Source: Epiperipatus broadwayi (lineage: Eukaryota > Onychophora > Udeonychophora > Euonychophora > Peripatidae). Taken from it: a DNA stretch of 64,000 nt. The stretch covers positions 620,001 through 684,000 of the forward strand of contig JAQFVV010000158.1 in assembly GCA_028023455.1 (NCBI GenBank), in the 5' to 3' direction. The position numbers and the translations under genes were made by a program. Shown piece by piece: positions 24,320 to 36,650 of the stretch (its first letter is position 1; every line of letters starts with the position of its first letter). The notes beneath the pieces were generated by a model that was given only the letters and a program-made list of their open reading frames with translations, was not told the DNA's origin and did not search any database.

Positions 24320-25978
24320 AGCAAAGATATCAAGTGTATTTATTCAATGCACTTCTTCAGGTGTTGTGGCCTGACTAGTAACAATGCTAGCATAGGAGTG
24401 GAATTTATACCTTTAGGTTCTTGAAATATCAAATTTTAAGGAAATGCTTTAACCATGTAAATTATTTTGTCAAAGACATTAGTCAGTAGAAATTTCATAT
24501 ATAAAGATCAGTTCAAATCCTTCAGATTCCTCCACTGTTCTTTTTTTTTTAATACTTTTTCCTAGGAGCAACATTTTGCATTCCACATCAGGTTGACAAT
24601 GTTTATTTACCATTGTCAGTTGAGCAACCTCTTTGAATTTTCTTCTTTGCACATTTTCCTCTCTATCTAATATTTTTGTATTTTCCTAATTGAACATATG
24701 TTCATTAGTACACACATCATCTGCTACTGTAGACATCTATTTTTTCTTTTCTAATCATTAGTTTGGGTCCTTTGTGATTGGTCTCACCAATTTACTTCAT
24801 TCACATTCACATAGCGCTTCATCCACATTCACATAGTGTTTCACAGATCTTGAAATGTGGTATAACTTTGGAAAGCTGATCTAATGTTATATTGATTACA
24901 GATTTTCTTTAATTTATCTGCTATTCCTAGTATGTATGGATACACCACAGTACCAATGATTGTTTTCCCTTTGCATGTTTTTCTTGACAATTAAAGATTT
25001 TCTTGATGACAGCTGACAGATAACCAGTTTATGAGAGATTGTTCTATATAGATCTTTTTTTTTCCAATCACTAGTTTCCAAACAAATTTCCTTTGCTCTG
25101 TTCCATAGTGATAGTATAAACCTCATGTTTTGTGCTTCTGGTGTGCTTGGATGTATATACTAAGTACTTACCAGTGTGTGTTGGTTTTCTATAAAGTGTT
25201 GTTTTGACTTTTCCATAAGGAAATCTTATCACAAGAACATTTAAGAATGTCAATTTTTGTTCTTGTGAAATTAATTGAAGAAAATATGTTGTTGATGCGT
25301 GTCTAGAACATCTTAACCATGCTTTACCATGTGGCCATACAACAAATGTATCATCAACATAGCAAAGCCAAACTTTAGGTGAAAATGGAAGTATTTATGG
25401 CTGTGCTTTGGGTGACAATAGTGAGACCATAGCTATCCCTTGATTTTATTGAAAGAATTCTGAGTTGTATGGAAAGTAAGTTTGTTGTTAGGCAGAATGT
25501 TAAGAGCTCCATTATACTATCATTAGATAGAGTTGTTCTTTTTCTTACAATAGACAATACTTTATCACATGGTGCATTGGTAAATGAAATTTTCACATCA
25601 AAATTTACCAATTTGCCAGTTCTTTCAATTTCCATGTTCTTGATTAATTCTACAAAGTGCTTAGAATCCTTGATGAAGGACTGGCTCCCATATGCCAAAA
25701 GACTAAAAATTTAGAAAAAAAATCTTCACCACTTGTGAATTTCTAGATTTAACAATAGGTTTAATGGAACATTGTCTTTATGGATTTTAGGTAGTCCATA
25801 AAAAATAAGAAATTTTGCTGAAATACGGTTAATTTCCTTTTTTCTGAAATCACTGAAATACCCAAAATGCTTCCAGAGTCACTCTTGTAACTTCTGTATT
25901 TATCATAAAGCTTGTTGAGGAATTGGCAATCCTCACTGTTTATAACTTACAAGCTTAAGAATATAGGGTCATGTGATG
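24320..25978 (-). pseudogene. Second Penelope-like element, RT relic
   Basis: The minus strand carries a Penelope-like RT of a different, less AT-biased family. From upstream to downstream, LYDKYRSYKSDS appears near 25915-25880 and KHFVELIKNMEIERTGKLVNFDVKISFTN at about 25660-25575 (the F-D-V-x-x-x-F-T-N catalytic block). WLCYVDDTFVVWPHGK follows at about 25372-25325, then LTFLNVLVIRFPYGKVKTTLYRKPTH at about 25255-25175, the post-YVDD block typical of the group. Frameshifts and stops separate these blocks. I did not see a GIY-YIG domain downstream. A CTGAAGAAGTGCATTG stretch near 24340-24358 (minus) may belong to its 3' end. Confidence 0.75.
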
Positions 25979-26362
25979 ATATATGACTCTTATTTTGACT
26001 ATTTATAGTCTCTACCTTAAGTCTTATGCGATGTTATATTGCTAAGACTACTAATATATGGAATGGCTGAAGATCTCTCAGCCCCATATAGCTATTTGAG
26101 TTGGATAGCTGGGTTTGAAGGTAGGTGTCTGAAAATTTCAGATTTTCCACTCAATAGATAACTTTTAGTTAAATGCTGGCTTTGGGTTGGTCTTTTTAGA
26201 TCTAGTATCTGAACCTACCCTAGCACCTCTCTGAGGAGTGCCAAAGCACAAAACCATGGTCAGAGGTTGGTGGGGGGGGGTCCTGACAGAGATATTTTAA
26301 ATGCTTTCTCTAGCTAAGCATTTATCATAAAGCTTGGGGCATGTTATATATGACTCTTATTT
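25979..26362. mobile_element. Short (about 350 bp) insertion with 17-bp target duplication
   Basis: ATATATGACTCTTATTT occurs at 25979-25995 and again at 26346-26362. It flanks about 350 bases of sequence less AT-rich than its surroundings, including a run of nine G near 26271. A duplication of this length suggests target-primed retroposition, such as a SINE. A GGGTTTGAAGG stretch near 26109 is weakly like a pol III B box. No family was recognised. Confidence 0.45.
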
Positions 26363-27824
26363 GGAATTGTTGTTCTTTGTAATTTTATAAATCACCAGCA
26401 GGAAGATAATATTAATCCCCTTGTGAATTATATGTGAAAGTAAGTTTCTTTCTGCTAAAGTACTTAATATTTTCTACTCATATACACTCTCTGATAAACT
26501 AACTTATAAAAATCTAGGTCAACGTTTATATTTTGCTTGCTAGATTTATTTTGTCCTTTACGTGTTGCTTTAAATTTTATCAGAGCATGTACTAAGAACT
26601 TGGTTTGTAAATTTATTAGTCATTATAATTATTTATTTCACTTTCTTAAAATGCTTGGGCAACCATAACTGGTTTTCTAATTATTTACCTGTCTCCTACT
26701 GAGACCTCTAATTACTATTCTCAATTTAGTTTTGTCCAATTGTTTGCTTGGGGATTCACCAGTCTTAAATGTCAGTTGTCCTTAAATCATAGATTTAATA
26801 TTTTATTAATTTGAAATCATCCACATCGGATATTTTCTAATTTTATTATTTCATGAAATTGGAGGCGTAAATTTCCTCCCATTTTATAATTTACACTCCG
26901 ACTTATTCATTTATTTTTTTTGTTCTTGGGGTAAATCAGCCACGCATTATCTTAAACATGGTATATCGTGAGCTGTTCTACTGGTTCTTGGTCCCGATGC
27001 ATTTTTCCGGGCCAAGAAATTCTCGGCGGCACTGTTTTGTTGATTTCTTGCTAGATCGTATTGTTTTCATTTTTTGAATAAGGAAACCAGTGTTGTGATG
27101 AATTGTCAGCTGAAAGAAATTTGTTCCCTCCCTTTCTAATTCACTATTAGAAAATTAGTCTGTCTGCCAGAGCGTGGAATTTTATAATTTCTAGTACACG
27201 TCTGATATAACCCTATTTATTGTATTATAAACTTTGACTTTATAATTTATATTTCTTGTAAATAAAATTTCAAAATTGTCTAAACTTAATTTGCCTGATG
27301 TTTGTCTTAGTGATTTCATTTCTCAATTATCTGAACAATATTTAAGATTTCTTGTCTCTCCCTGAATTTAGTCAGTGCAAACCATTATCCTCATCCATTT
27401 TCAATCACATCAAATAAATTTTCCAGATACGTAGCAATCTGGTGGTGCCCTCCGTGATCAAGGATAGATTGAGTGTCCAGTACAATACATATATAAATTT
27501 GTCCACAACCCTATGCATATATAAGTTTTATGCACACACATCAGTTTCTTGCTCTACAATTTGCTATACATCCAGGAGTGATGACAATATATGTTTGTGC
27601 ATGCGTGGAATTTCAAATAATTTTCTTTTGAAATTACATGAATGATGCCCAACTATCATTATTATCATGATGATGATGACTTTGTGATACTCCCAAAAGT
27701 CATTTTTTTGAAAAGTTACAATCAATACAACATTAATCAAAAATCTTCATCATCATCACTATAGTGATTATCACTAAACTCCACTAGTATTTTATTTAAT
27801 TCAAGTTGCCATTGTAATATATAT
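26363..27824 (-). other. MCCC1 intron, no gene recognised
   Basis: No coding region can be supported. A patch at 26940-27110 is richer in C and G than its surroundings but shows no known motif. Confidence 0.45.
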
Positions 27825-29132
27825 TGTACCATATTTGTAGTATAATTGGCATTAGCATTTTAGAATTAAAATATTAAATTTCTGAGAAATATAAATTCTG
27901 TTTGATTTATTTTAGATAATGTAAATTATATTTTCTATACCCACATTTAAAAAAAAAGAAGGGAATAACAAAAGATTTACCTTTGATTTTACTGAGATAA
28001 GAATGTAAATTCTTATCGCCAAGCAATTATAATTACTTAAATTGAAATTACAGCATTCTTTCGCCATTAATTAAAAGATAACTTTGGAAACAAAAATAAA
28101 ATAGAAATGTATAAATTACCCAAAGTTAAAATGGGGATTAAAAAAAAAGAAAAGGTGGAAACAGGATATGTGCAGTAGACTCAAATTAGAAGGAATATAA
28201 AAGAAAGGACATCATTGAGCAGGAGACTTTTTCCTCATGTTCTGTGTGACACCAAAAGGGAATTTGCAATAACTTGGATTTTTTTTTTCTACAGAGTCAC
28301 TATAAGATACCTCATTATGTTCTCACCAGCGGATTGAGCCATTAACAAATGTGTGAATAGAGAAGAGTTCGTTCGCTAACACTTTCTTCCTTCCTGAAGT
28401 CGCAATAATGCTGGGATTCAATCCCATCGCCTACCTGAATCTTAGAACCTTGAACTGCATATCAAGATACTGTAAGAAGGTCATATGATGGATCCTTCTA
28501 AGAACAAAGCCATGCATGGTAATTCACGCAATAACAGAATTAAACAGTTGGAACTTAAGGGTAAGAAACTGTCTTTATTGTGTTATAAGTGATCACCTTC
28601 AGAAAATTATAAGTATTGTTGAATGCTGTAATAAATCTGATTAAAAAAATTGAATTCTAAAAACATTGACTTTCAACAAACAAAATAGTTTGATATTATA
28701 TTTTATTCTCTTATTATTACTAATAAACGTTAAATTATAAAATTAATAAATCACAGAAATATAATTTACTCTGTTGTTGATTTCAATTTATCATTATAGT
28801 ATTATTGGTTAAATTGTTATAAGTTTATCTAATATAAATGTCAATGCCATATCTTATATTACAATCCTCCAGAGGGCAGTTTATTACAGATAAGAGGGGA
28901 GAGCCAGTGGATTCACATATAGAATCCTGAGCCTATTAAATAAATGAAAAAACTGGTTCTCTGATTATTGTTAAACTTAATTATAATAAACTAGGGTTAT
29001 TTGACCAGGAAAAATAGTTATGTTCACGAGAATACCTGACATATTCAAATAAATGAATTATCAGATGCGGATGTAACCTGGTCAACAAATACGTGTAAAT
29101 TAAAGTATATGAAAATACTGATAAGTGGTACA
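27825..29132 (+). repeat. 5' LTR (1308 bp)
   Basis: Direct repeat of 31153-32507, starting TGTACCATATTTGT and ending AAGTGGTACA. Confidence 0.8.
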
Positions 29133-29133
29133 A

Positions 29134-29152
29134 TGGCGGCCTAGACATGAGG
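29134..29152 (+). promoter_or_regulatory. Candidate primer-binding site
   Basis: TGGCGGCCTAGACATGAGG begins one base after the 5' LTR. The TGG start and position are what a tRNA primer-binding site should have. I cannot name the tRNA. Confidence 0.5.
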
Positions 29153-29779
29153 CTTGAAACTCATAATCTGAGATTAAGAGTGGGGAGTTAGAATAGATTT
29201 TAAAATAAAATATAAAAGTCGTTTTGTTAAAACATTAATGCAGGATCGTGTAGCCATAATTTAAAAAAGAGAAATCACATATGTAATTAGAAAATAAAAG
29301 AGTAGGCAAACAAATGGGAAATAAAGAAGTTAGAAGGAAATGCAACAACAGGAGAAGAGATGTCAGTGAGCATAATATTGAAATAAAATGAATAAAAAAA
29401 ATAAAGTATTAGTTGTGTTAAAGAAAATAAAAGTCTAAGTAATATATACTAGTTATAGAGAAAGAAAAGATATACAAGTTGACATAATAAATATAAATAG
29501 AGATATATAGAAAAGATAGAATTGTATGAAATTAAGAAGTGGAAAAAATAGTAAGGCCATGGCTGATGACAGAAAGAAAGAGATAAAAGAAGACATGGAC
29601 CATTAATAAGAAAAATATTCAAAAAGTTAATGGCAGAATTTAAAAAAATGAGAGAGAAGTTAGGAAAAGTCGTAAACAAGAATGAAGTAAAGAAAGTACA
29701 GAGTGTAAAACTGGCTGAAGAATCGGATAAGCAAGGAAATGCAAAGACAGAATAGTTAGTAGAAAGTAAAGAAAACATG

Positions 29780-30600
29780 CTAAGCATAATTAATCCATTT
29801 TTAAAAATAAAAATGTTTCATTGGCATGGTGGAGAATCACCAGTGGACCACATAAATAGTCTCGAGAGATATTTTGCTATAAACATGATGTTAGAGGATG
29901 TCAAGATGACTGTGGCCACTAGTCATTTACAGAGCATGGCACTAGCATAGTGGGAATCCCTGTTTGAAAAACCAGATGACTTTGCGCAATATGAATAAGT
30001 GTTAATAAAATGTTACTGGAATGAGGACCAAGAGAGGGTCAAGAGCAGGGTGGCACAAAAAAATGTAAGGAAGAAGAGCCTTATGTGCCACTCTTAAGGA
30101 AGTAGGTGGCACAGCTGAGAGTGCTGATGGCATGCCAAATAATGGAGAAACAAATGATGCAAGATAGGTCATCGAAATTTTCCCAACCCAGTAGGACACC
30201 TATTAATCATCACAGGATGTGAGATCGTCGACCAGATGGCAAAGCGCATTCGACAACAATAAAGATGTGGGGGGGAGGACAAATGACAAAATATGGGAAC
30301 AAAATACTGAACCAGAAGGGGGTGAACCGGAGCTTTAACACTACGACCATTACAGATATCTCTGAAAATCAAAGAAAGGGTAGAGATCGCCAGTTAAAAA
30401 TAAAGTGAAAAAAAATTTATGCAAAATCTCCATCCCCTGGGGAAAGGTTTAGAAATCAAGAGAGATACCAGGGGGAAAATCTCAATGTCAAATGGAAAGA
30501 CTGGTGAAAACAGCATAGAAAAGGAGTTTGATCCCTGTCACCTCAACCATTTATCCAAAAAGATAGTACTAGAGAATAAATCAGACTGACTTAAACCCTG
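29780..30600 (+). pseudogene. Degenerate gypsy-like gag (capsid region)
   Basis: The plus strand from about 29815 reads MFHWHGGESPVDHINSLERYF, then TVATSHLQSMALA, a stop where a W is expected (W-E-S-L-F), and KPDDFAQYE. This is the pattern of the capsid part of Ty3/gypsy-type gag (Ala-x-x-W-W/Y-x-x-L). It breaks up after about 30070, and no intact zinc knuckle is visible. The sequence upstream of it (29130-29780) is purine-rich, with only short frames. Confidence 0.65.
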
Positions 30601-31152
30601 AAGACCATGGACATGCATTAATATTAAACAAGAATCTACATTGTTATTAGGTATTGGTTAATTGATTAAAAAGACAGTGGAAAGAGACAGCTGATAGTTG
30701 ACTAAATGTCAGTGGTGATTGGGTGGGTGTATACTTACAAGGTGAAACATTATAGCCCTGAGCTCTATATATACCATTAAGTATGATAAGACCATCCTTA
30801 AATGTCTGTCAGTTTAACAGTAGCAAGGTCCCAGAAAAGAGAGAAGGACTAAGTTACCATAAACCTATAAATCTCGAAATCGATTGGGAAATGCTCCAAT
30901 GTAGATAGATTTTGGGTTTCTTATCATTAGACTTATATGGATGTTGTATGTGTACAGTGAACATGGAATTATTCCTATTTGCCATATTAACCACAAAATG
31001 TGTGCTCAATAGCCACACATCACATGTGAACAGTCAGCAGGCAGATAGATGAGCAAAGCTAAAAAAAAAAAAAGGAAAATAAAGTTAGAAGTCATTAAGA
31101 ATAAAAGAGGCTAGACACCCTATTTTATTCTTTCCCTTAACTGCAGAGATAT

Positions 31153-32507
31153 TGTACCATATTTGTGACAGAATCGGCATTGGCATTTTAGAGTTAAAAT
31201 ATTAAATTTCCAAGAATGATAAAATAAATATTTTTTATAAATTCTGTGTGATTTATTTTAGATAATGTAAATTATATTTTCTATAGCCACATTTAAAAAA
31301 AAAGAGAGAATAACAAAAGATTTACCTTTTGATTTTACTAATATAAATTCTTATCATCAAGCAATTACAATTACTTCAATTAAAATTACAGCATTCTTTC
31401 ACCATTAATTAAAGATTGTCATTGTCACTAAAGGGGGAAGATAACTTTGGAAACAAAAATAAAATAGAAATGTGTAAAGTGGCCAAAGTTAAAACAGAGA
31501 TTAAAAAAAAAAAAAAAGGTGTAAACAGAATGTGTGCAGTAGACTCAAATTAGGAGAGATATAAAAGAAAGAACATCATTGAGTAGGGATCTTTTTCCTT
31601 ATGTTCTGTGAGACACCAAAAGGCAATTTGCAATAAATTGATTTTTTTTCCTATGGAGTCACTATAATATGCTTCATTATGTTCTCATCAGCAGATAGAG
31701 TCGATATCAAATGTGTGAGTAGAGAAAGAGTTCATTAGCCAACACTTTCTTCCTTCTTGAAGTCGCAATAATGCCATGATTGAATCCTATTGCCTACCTG
31801 AATCTTAGAACCTTGGACTGCATACCAAGATACTATAGGAAGGCCATACAATGGATCCTACTCCAAAGCCATGCATGGCAATTTGCACAGTGATAAAATT
31901 AAACAGTTCAAACTTACCAGTAAGAAACTTTCTTTTATGTGTTATAAGTAATCATTTTCAGAAAATTATAAGTACTGTTGAATGCTGTAATAAGTCTGAT
32001 TAAAAAAACTGAATTCCAAGAACACTGACTTTCAGCAAAGTAGTTTGATATTATATTTTATTCTCTTATTATTAATAATAAACATTTGTTAGAATTATAA
32101 AAGTAATAAATCATAGAAATATAATGTATTCTGTTATTGATTTAAATTTATTATTATAGTATTATTAGTTAAATTGTTACTAATTTATCAAATATAAATG
32201 CCAATGCTGTATCATATATTACAATCCTCCAGAAGGCAGTACATTCTCATGTAATAGCAATTATTACAAATAGGGGGGAGAGCCAGTGGATTAGCATATA
32301 ATCCTGGCGCCTATTAAGTAAATGAAAAAACTTAATTATAATAAACTGGGGTTGCTTGACTAGAAAAAATAGTTACATCTGTGAGAATACCTGACATATT
32401 CAAATAAATGAATTATCAGGTGCGGATATAACTTGGTCAACGAATACTTGGTCAACGAATACGCATAAATTAAAGAGTATAAACTGAAATTACCGATAAT
32501 GGGTACA
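31153..32507 (+). repeat. 3' LTR (1355 bp)
   Basis: Direct repeat of 27825-29132. It contains a small internal duplication (TTGGTCAACGAATAC twice, 32431-32463) that is absent from the 5' copy. Confidence 0.8.
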
Positions 32508-33640
32508 AGTAAATGATCATTATTTAAATTACTTTAGATTCACATATGATAATTGTTCTGCAACAACCAATAACATTATAATCAAAAATTTTATATCTTC
32601 ATTTGGCCAGTTTGTATAAAAAATTAAGAATAATTTTTAATTTAAATTGATGTTTAACAAATTTATATTGTCTGAAGACATTTTAATTAATGGGAAAAAA
32701 TTTAAAAAAGTGGATAATTACATTGATTTGGGTCATTTATTATCAACTAAATCAAATAATGAAAAAACAAAAAATGATTAAATGACTTGAAGAGTATTTG
32801 ATAAAATCATACTTTAAAAGAAATGCTTTTGATGGGGGTGTTTTTTGTTTGTTTTGTTTTATAGTTGTAAAGCATGAACTATGAATTCTACAATGAAAAA
32901 GTTTTCAAGTGACAAAGAGAAATCTGGAAAGATTTAATAAAAAAGAATATGGAAAAAAATTAATGGATTTGAGCCTAGACTAGAATTACTGACAAAACTA
33001 TAAAAATTTAAATGAAGATAGACTGGAAATATAACAAAAAGAGATAATGGTTTAAAGCAATCTTCAGAAGAAAACTGAGGATAAAAAAAATAGCTTTGAA
33101 AAAATCTACAATGAGATGGAAGAATGAAATAATGATGTTTATTTGATCACTATGGAAAAGAAAGGCTTATAACAGATCTTTGGGAGAACTATTAGAAAGA
33201 CTTTTGTCACACAATAGGCTGTCAGTGGCTGAAAATAAAAAATATTTATTTATTATCTATAAATGTTAATAATCATTTAACAACAAATAAGCTTTAGTTA
33301 CTTTTTTTTTTGGAATAATAATTTATTTAATTGTTTAAATTATTGTAAAGATCAAATTAAGTTCTAATATATTACAAAAGAGAAGACTTAATAAGTCTAT
33401 TCATAAGTTATGATTATCATAAATATATTGACTGCAATCAAGGAAGGGAATAGTAATTTAAAAATGTAATACATAAAAGTCTCAAGGAGTAAAAACTGCA
33501 TTCAGAATTTTGTACACATTTTTTACATTTTGATTTAGCAAACATTTTTTGCAAAAAATAATTAGCTCAGAAATTATTTTAAATGTTATTTACTAATTTA
33601 AATCTATGTTTTAGTTTTATTATTATTTATATATATATAT
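32508..33640 (-). other. MCCC1 intron, nothing recognised
   Basis: AT-rich. No supportable gene; an AT dinucleotide run lies at about 33626-33640. Confidence 0.45.
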
Positions 33641-35338
33641 ACTGTACCATCGGTTTTGTCTGTTCACATAACAAGATCTAGCATCTAGGCAAAAGTACCT
33701 CGAGTCCAATCATGTGCAAGATACATAAGTCAGGAACACTCATGAACTCTGCCCTATTTGCCTATTTTCCAAATCTACCAATTATGAGCAACAATCCTGA
33801 TGATACCGATCTAATTTATCTCTCTCCACCGGCATCGCGAAGCAGAGACACAAAAAGACTCTAATTTGAATTTTTATAACGGAATATTTTAGTATAAAAT
33901 ATAAGTTTGACTCATTTAAAGATCATGACCTTTCATATTAATTGTATCTATTGTACCGGTCGAAAAACCCACCAAAAAAAAACTACAAGTCGGATCCAAA
34001 CTCAGCTGAACCAAAACTGAATTCAAACCCAACTCACCAGCTCAGATTAGCATAAATCAACGGCACAGTGCTATGTGCCAAGAAACTAGCTCAACGGTTG
34101 GTGAGGATCAGAGACCCCTGAACTGACACTAATATCTAATAATAAACTGACTAAAAATAATTTTAAGTCGAATCATATGTATATGTTCGGGTTGCCAACA
34201 CAGACAGCGAGCATTAACATTAAAATAATTATAAAAGAATTAAGAACTAAGAAACCAAGTGTGTTTAGAAAATATTTAATAATAATAATTTGTTTGGTTT
34301 GAATTTTAAATAAAGATTAAATTAATTAATTCTAGTCCTTAAACAAAGTTTATAATTATAATCAGAGTGGCGGTCCTTATTATATGCCAATGAATATTAC
34401 GCAATATTGGAATTCTATGTCTATGCCCCCAACAAGAAAATAAAAGGCAGATAAAGGTATTCATTAGTAAAGGAAATGATTACTCTATTTTATTACGACA
34501 GAATGTGAGATTTATTTTCACATTCGCAAATTCATTCATGAAGAGCAAGATATGTATTTTAGGGCATAACTTTAATCTTTATTGGAAAAATTTATTTAAT
34601 TAAATATATTTGAGAATTTGTTCGACTTTAATTGAAATCACTTCATCACGCATTACGAACATCAGAGCGAGCTTTACTGGAACTGAGAAATAAACGATAC
34701 TGACGACTTATGAGCTATAAGAATATATATGAAAAATAATGGCTTGTCTGTGATTTGAGAAAATAGCAGGGCGGCTGTATTTGACAAGTCTTTGATGCCC
34801 TATATGAAGGATCTATAGAACACGGAAAACCAGGTTGGGTCGTAGCCTCGAACCTTTGGTGTTCCAAATATAAAACGAGCAAGTGAGGAAGTACTTTCTT
34901 CCTATGTAATTTAACAACAGTAATATCACCGAGGACAAGCCGGTGAAGCAGGAGACGGCTCGCGTCAGCAACGTTCGAAAAAATGATGACCTGGTAATCA
35001 TCTTTTAATTAATAAAACCCATATAGAATGCTCTACGTGATGACTTGATCAAATGAATTAAAGTCAAACGAGCTTTTAAGTAGAAAACTATTTTAAAGTG
35101 TTTGTAAATCATATTAATTATGCCCCAAACATCGTGCCCTTCCTGAATCTTAATAGAAAATAACAAAGTTGAATTAAAATATATTTATTTGATTCCTTTA
35201 TCGGCCCTTTGCAAAAAACATTTTAAGATTATATATAAATAAATATTAGTGAAACGAGAAAATAGCGGTGGCATAGCTTAGAAACGGGCTAATAATTTAT
35301 TATTAGCTAATGATAAAAATAACAATCATTTAATAATT

Positions 35339-35465
35339 TCTTTCGACTCGATGATTGATAGAACTGTATAAATCTAGTTCTAATGGGCGAAAATTAACTA
35401 TCAGAATTAATCTTATATTACTTGTATAAGGCAAAGGAAACGAAGGAGATCATCGAGTCGAAAGA
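35339..35465. repeat. 17-bp perfect inverted repeat, 127-bp unit
   Basis: TCTTTCGACTCGATGAT at 35339-35355 is exactly complementary to ATCATCGAGTCGAAAGA at 35449-35465. It could be a tiny foldback/MITE or a transcript hairpin. Confidence 0.7.
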
Positions 35466-36116
35466 TTATTGGCATATAATTAAACATAAATGACATTAAT
35501 AAATCACACGATAAATATATATATAATATAGTAAATGAACCGCCAAGTAAGAAAAGAAAAAGTTTAAAGACTAGAGATTGAGATAATTACGATATAAATT
35601 TACATAGCATAAATAGAAGGTTTTATAAAGATTATACATTAAAGAATAAAAGAGCTCTAAAAGGAAGTGTAAGATAAAGTTCAGAACTGGCCAGAAGGTT
35701 TAAGGTTCATTTTAGATATATATATTACCCAATCTTCCGTGCTGGGCTCCTTCAAGTTACACGTCCGGGTGAGGAAAACGTAGGCATGCATTTAGTTGAT
35801 TACTTGGACAGCATTTTATTGATTTTCATTATTTTAGCAGCATGATTGGTCCGGAAAAGATTCAGCAGCTCCATTGAAGATTTTCTGGGGACTTCAGGAA
35901 CCGATAGCCAGATTCCTGACGTTTAGCCCTTCACCATGATCGAAATACAATTTAATACACACAGAGTTTATTGCACTTCTCTACAACAAAGATGGCTTTT
36001 TCCCAAACTTTTCAGACCTATATATGCTGTCCACAGATGCCTTCAGGTTTGCGCTTCTTTTATTATCAATGTTTTTAGATACATTCCTTCGATAAGGCTT
36101 TCAAACTCATTAACTT

Positions 36117-36146
36117 GAATTCATTTTCTAATTAGAAAATGAATTC
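36117..36146. repeat. 30-bp perfect palindrome
   Basis: The sequence from GAATTCATTTTCTAA across its centre to GAATTC is its own reverse complement over 30 bases. A second near-palindrome built on AAATTCATGAA lies at about 36404-36431. Confidence 0.75.
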
Positions 36147-36589
36147 TTAAAATCAGAAAATGATTTTAATTAGGAAATCCTTATCTTTTTTTCTAATTAA
36201 TAAAACTTTAACTGTTGTTTTTGGAAAGGGAAAATCTGAAAGCTTATCGAAAGAATGTAGCTTTTAATCAATAAAACTTTAATAATAATTATTTAAAAAT
36301 AAAATCAAACAAGTTTCCCGACGCAATGAAACTTTCGAACAATTATATATATTTAAATATTTACAAATATATACGCACAATCCACGCAGTTGTAATATAT
36401 ATAAATTCATGAATAATTTTCATGAATTTATTAATAGAATTGATCAATTTAATCTGAAAGAATTAATTTTAATATGCATTTATAAAATAAGTTTCCTTTA
36501 TGGAAATTAGCGTGGATTGGACGTATAAAGCTCCATTGCATCGGAAATTTAAGGTTAGTACTAGGGTTTGAAGTGGGCTTAGGCTAGAT

Positions 36590-36650
36590 GTCATGAAACT
36601 AGGATCGAACTCAGATCCGACTGCTTCACTATAAGATTAGCGGGAGATCA
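36590..36650 (-). repeat. tRNA-like/SINE-like segment
   Basis: On the minus strand TCTTATAGTGAAGC (A-box-like) precedes GAGTTCGATCC, a good fit to the pol III B box. Related GGATCTGAG/GAAGCA pieces recur near 37310-37345 and 39375-39410, suggesting a small repeat family. Confidence 0.4.

Larger units (their letters stand above)
27825..32507 (+). mobile_element. LTR retrotransposon, non-autonomous, with gag relic
   Basis: Two direct repeats of about 1.3 kb bound a 2.0-kb interior. Each repeat starts TGTACC and ends GGTACA, a perfect short inverted terminus with TG...CA ends. The interior has a candidate primer-binding site right after the 5' LTR and a decayed gag. I saw no protease, RT or integrase. 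The LTRs differ by many substitutions and small indels, so the copy is old. The flanking pentamers (TATAT and AGTAA) do not match, so the target duplication is lost or the copy is recombinant. Confidence 0.8.

Noticed and set aside
29449-29787. 112-codon hydrophobic open frame on the minus strand
   Set aside because: It lies antisense to the purine-rich leader of the LTR element. The hydrophobicity is a by-product of Lys/Glu codons read backwards.
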